Assembly (NCBI GenBank): GCA_025996815.1
Contig: BNTT01000064.1
Coordinates: 1-15,328 of the forward strand
Source: Bacteroidia bacterium
Lineage (GTDB): Bacteria; Bacteroidota; Bacteroidia; Bacteroidales; Azobacteroidaceae
DNA: 15,328 nt
Direction of reading: 5' to 3'
The notes beneath the pieces were generated by a model. The model did no database searches. It saw only the letters and a program-made list of their open reading frames with translations, and was not told the DNA's origin. Shown here piece by piece: positions 14,526 through 15,328 of the stretch (its first letter is position 1; every line of letters begins with the position of its first letter). Position numbers and translations under genes: made by a program.

Positions 14526-15328
14526 ATGAAAATTCTCTATTTCGACTGCTTTGCGGGCATCAGCGGCGACATGACGCTTTCTGCGCTGCTTGACCTGGGC
14601 GTGAATCCGGAACAACTCACCGGAGAACTGAAAAAACTCAATCTGGACGGCTGGGAGCTTCGCGTGTCGGAGGTGTCGAAGCATGGGATTGGTGCCAAAC
14701 ATGTGGACGTACTTGTTGAAAAAGAAGAACATACTCACTCCCACAAAGGGCTGCACCTCTTTCATCATCACCACCATCACCCGCATGCTCACCGTACAAT
14801 GACCGACATTGCACGTATCATCGATGGAAGCGGTATCTCCGCAGGTGCCAAAGAACTGGCGAAACGAATCTTCATGCGGCTGGCTGTGGCGGAGGCAAAA
14901 ATACATGGTTCTACGCCGGAAGAAGTGCATTTTCACGAAGTGGGAGCCGTCGATTCCATTATCGACATTGTGGGAACGGCTATCTGTGTGGATATGCTCG
15001 CGCCGGACAAAATCTGCGCTTCCGTGTTGCACGATGGGCACGGATTTGTCAAATGTCAGCACGGTACAATACCCGTGCCGGTGCCCGCTGTGACGGAAGT
15101 GCTGGCTGCCAGAGGAGCAGAATTTAAACAGTTAGACATCGAAGGAGAACTGATGACGCCGACCGGAGCCGCTATTATAGCCGAACTGTCCGAAAGCTTC
15201 GGTCCGATGCCGGAAATGTCGGTGCTAAAAACCGGCTATGGCTCGGGAACAAAAGAGTTCGCCATTCCCAACCTCCTGCGAGTGGCCGGGCGGCATTTCT
15301 TCATGTATATCGGCGAAAAGAATACATC
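14526..15328 (+). CDS. larC: LarC, nickel insertion enzyme (3' end outside window)
   Basis: LarC inserts Ni2+ into the dithiolated nucleotide in a CTP-dependent step to finish the cofactor. The frame runs open for 267 codons to the window end. Visible family motifs are the start MKILYFDCFAGISGDMTL, a histidine-rich loop at about residues 73-92 with six consecutive histidines, EEVHFHEVGAVDSIIDIVG, GHGFVKCQHGTIPVPVPAV, ELMTPTGAAI, and KTGYGSGTKEF. The part seen covers the LarC1 region. In L. plantarum, LarC1 and LarC2 are joined by a programmed frameshift around this length; the window ends before that point, so whether this gene is fused, split or frameshifted cannot be seen. The gene is the last visible member of the operon. 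Confidence 0.93.
   Translation, partial: MKILYFDCFAGISGDMTLSALLDLGVNPEQLTGELKKLNLDGWELRVSEVSKHGIGAKHVDVLVEKEEHTHSHKGLHLFHHHHHHPHAHRTMTDIARIIDGSGISAGAKELAKRIFMRLAVAEAKIHGSTPEEVHFHEVGAVDSIIDIVGTAICVDMLAPDKICASVLHDGHGFVKCQHGTIPVPVPAVTEVLAARGAEFKQLDIEGELMTPTGAAIIAELSESFGPMPEMSVLKTGYGSGTKEFAIPNLLRVAGRHFFMYIGEKNT

Noticed and set aside
14763..14780. Six consecutive histidine codons in larC, resembling a cloning tag
   Set aside because: It sits mid-protein in a natural histidine-rich loop with mixed CAT/CAC codons, as expected for nickel proteins.

Overview
The window looks like a Bacteroidales chromosome segment (Bacteroidota, gut or oral type; species not determinable from sequence alone). The evidence is a hybrid two-component regulator, a SusC/SusD pair, promoters of the Bacteroides type (TTG-N19-TAnnTTTG), mostly weak Shine-Dalgarno sites, and an AAA-ATPase-like/PD-(D/E)XK gene of a type common in this phylum. 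All convincing genes are on the + strand. No tRNA, rRNA, CRISPR array, integrase or transposase was seen.

Layout. (1) 1-3836: a hybrid two-component regulator whose first few dozen residues lie outside the window. (2) 3855-6635: a compact four-gene unit with its own promoter and a strong terminator. It encodes an AAA-ATPase-like protein with a C-terminal PD-(D/E)XK nuclease-like domain, a DUF3990 protein that looks like an ADP-ribosyltransferase fold, and two small acidic proteins of DUF3791 type. Each gene overlaps the next by 4 to 14 bases. (3) 6636-11650: a SusC/SusD outer-membrane nutrient uptake pair. The SusC reading frame is broken in its signal peptide, next to a run of 12 G. (4) 11788-12204: what seems to be the C-terminal remnant of a DUF2142 membrane protein. 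(5) 12220-15328: an operon with a UreH-like nickel permease followed by larE, larB and larC (the last cut by the window end). These genes make the nickel-pincer nucleotide cofactor first known from lactate racemase.

How they work together. The regulator would normally sense a glycan-derived ligand in the periplasm and switch on a nearby SusC/SusD locus. Here the four-gene unit sits between the two, so the unit may be an accessory insertion into a polysaccharide utilization locus. No glycoside hydrolase follows SusD, so the locus is small or eroded. The SusC gene would be off as written. A change of one G would restore it, which suggests phase variation, recent mutation or a homopolymer sequencing error. 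The nickel/lar operon is a separate unit: the permease brings in Ni2+, LarB and LarE build the dithiolated pyridinium nucleotide, and LarC inserts nickel. The enzyme that uses the cofactor is not in the window.

The best candidates for undescribed biology are the ATPase-nuclease/DUF3990/paired small-protein operon, which resembles a toxin-antitoxin or defence module, and the G12 tract in the SusC signal peptide.
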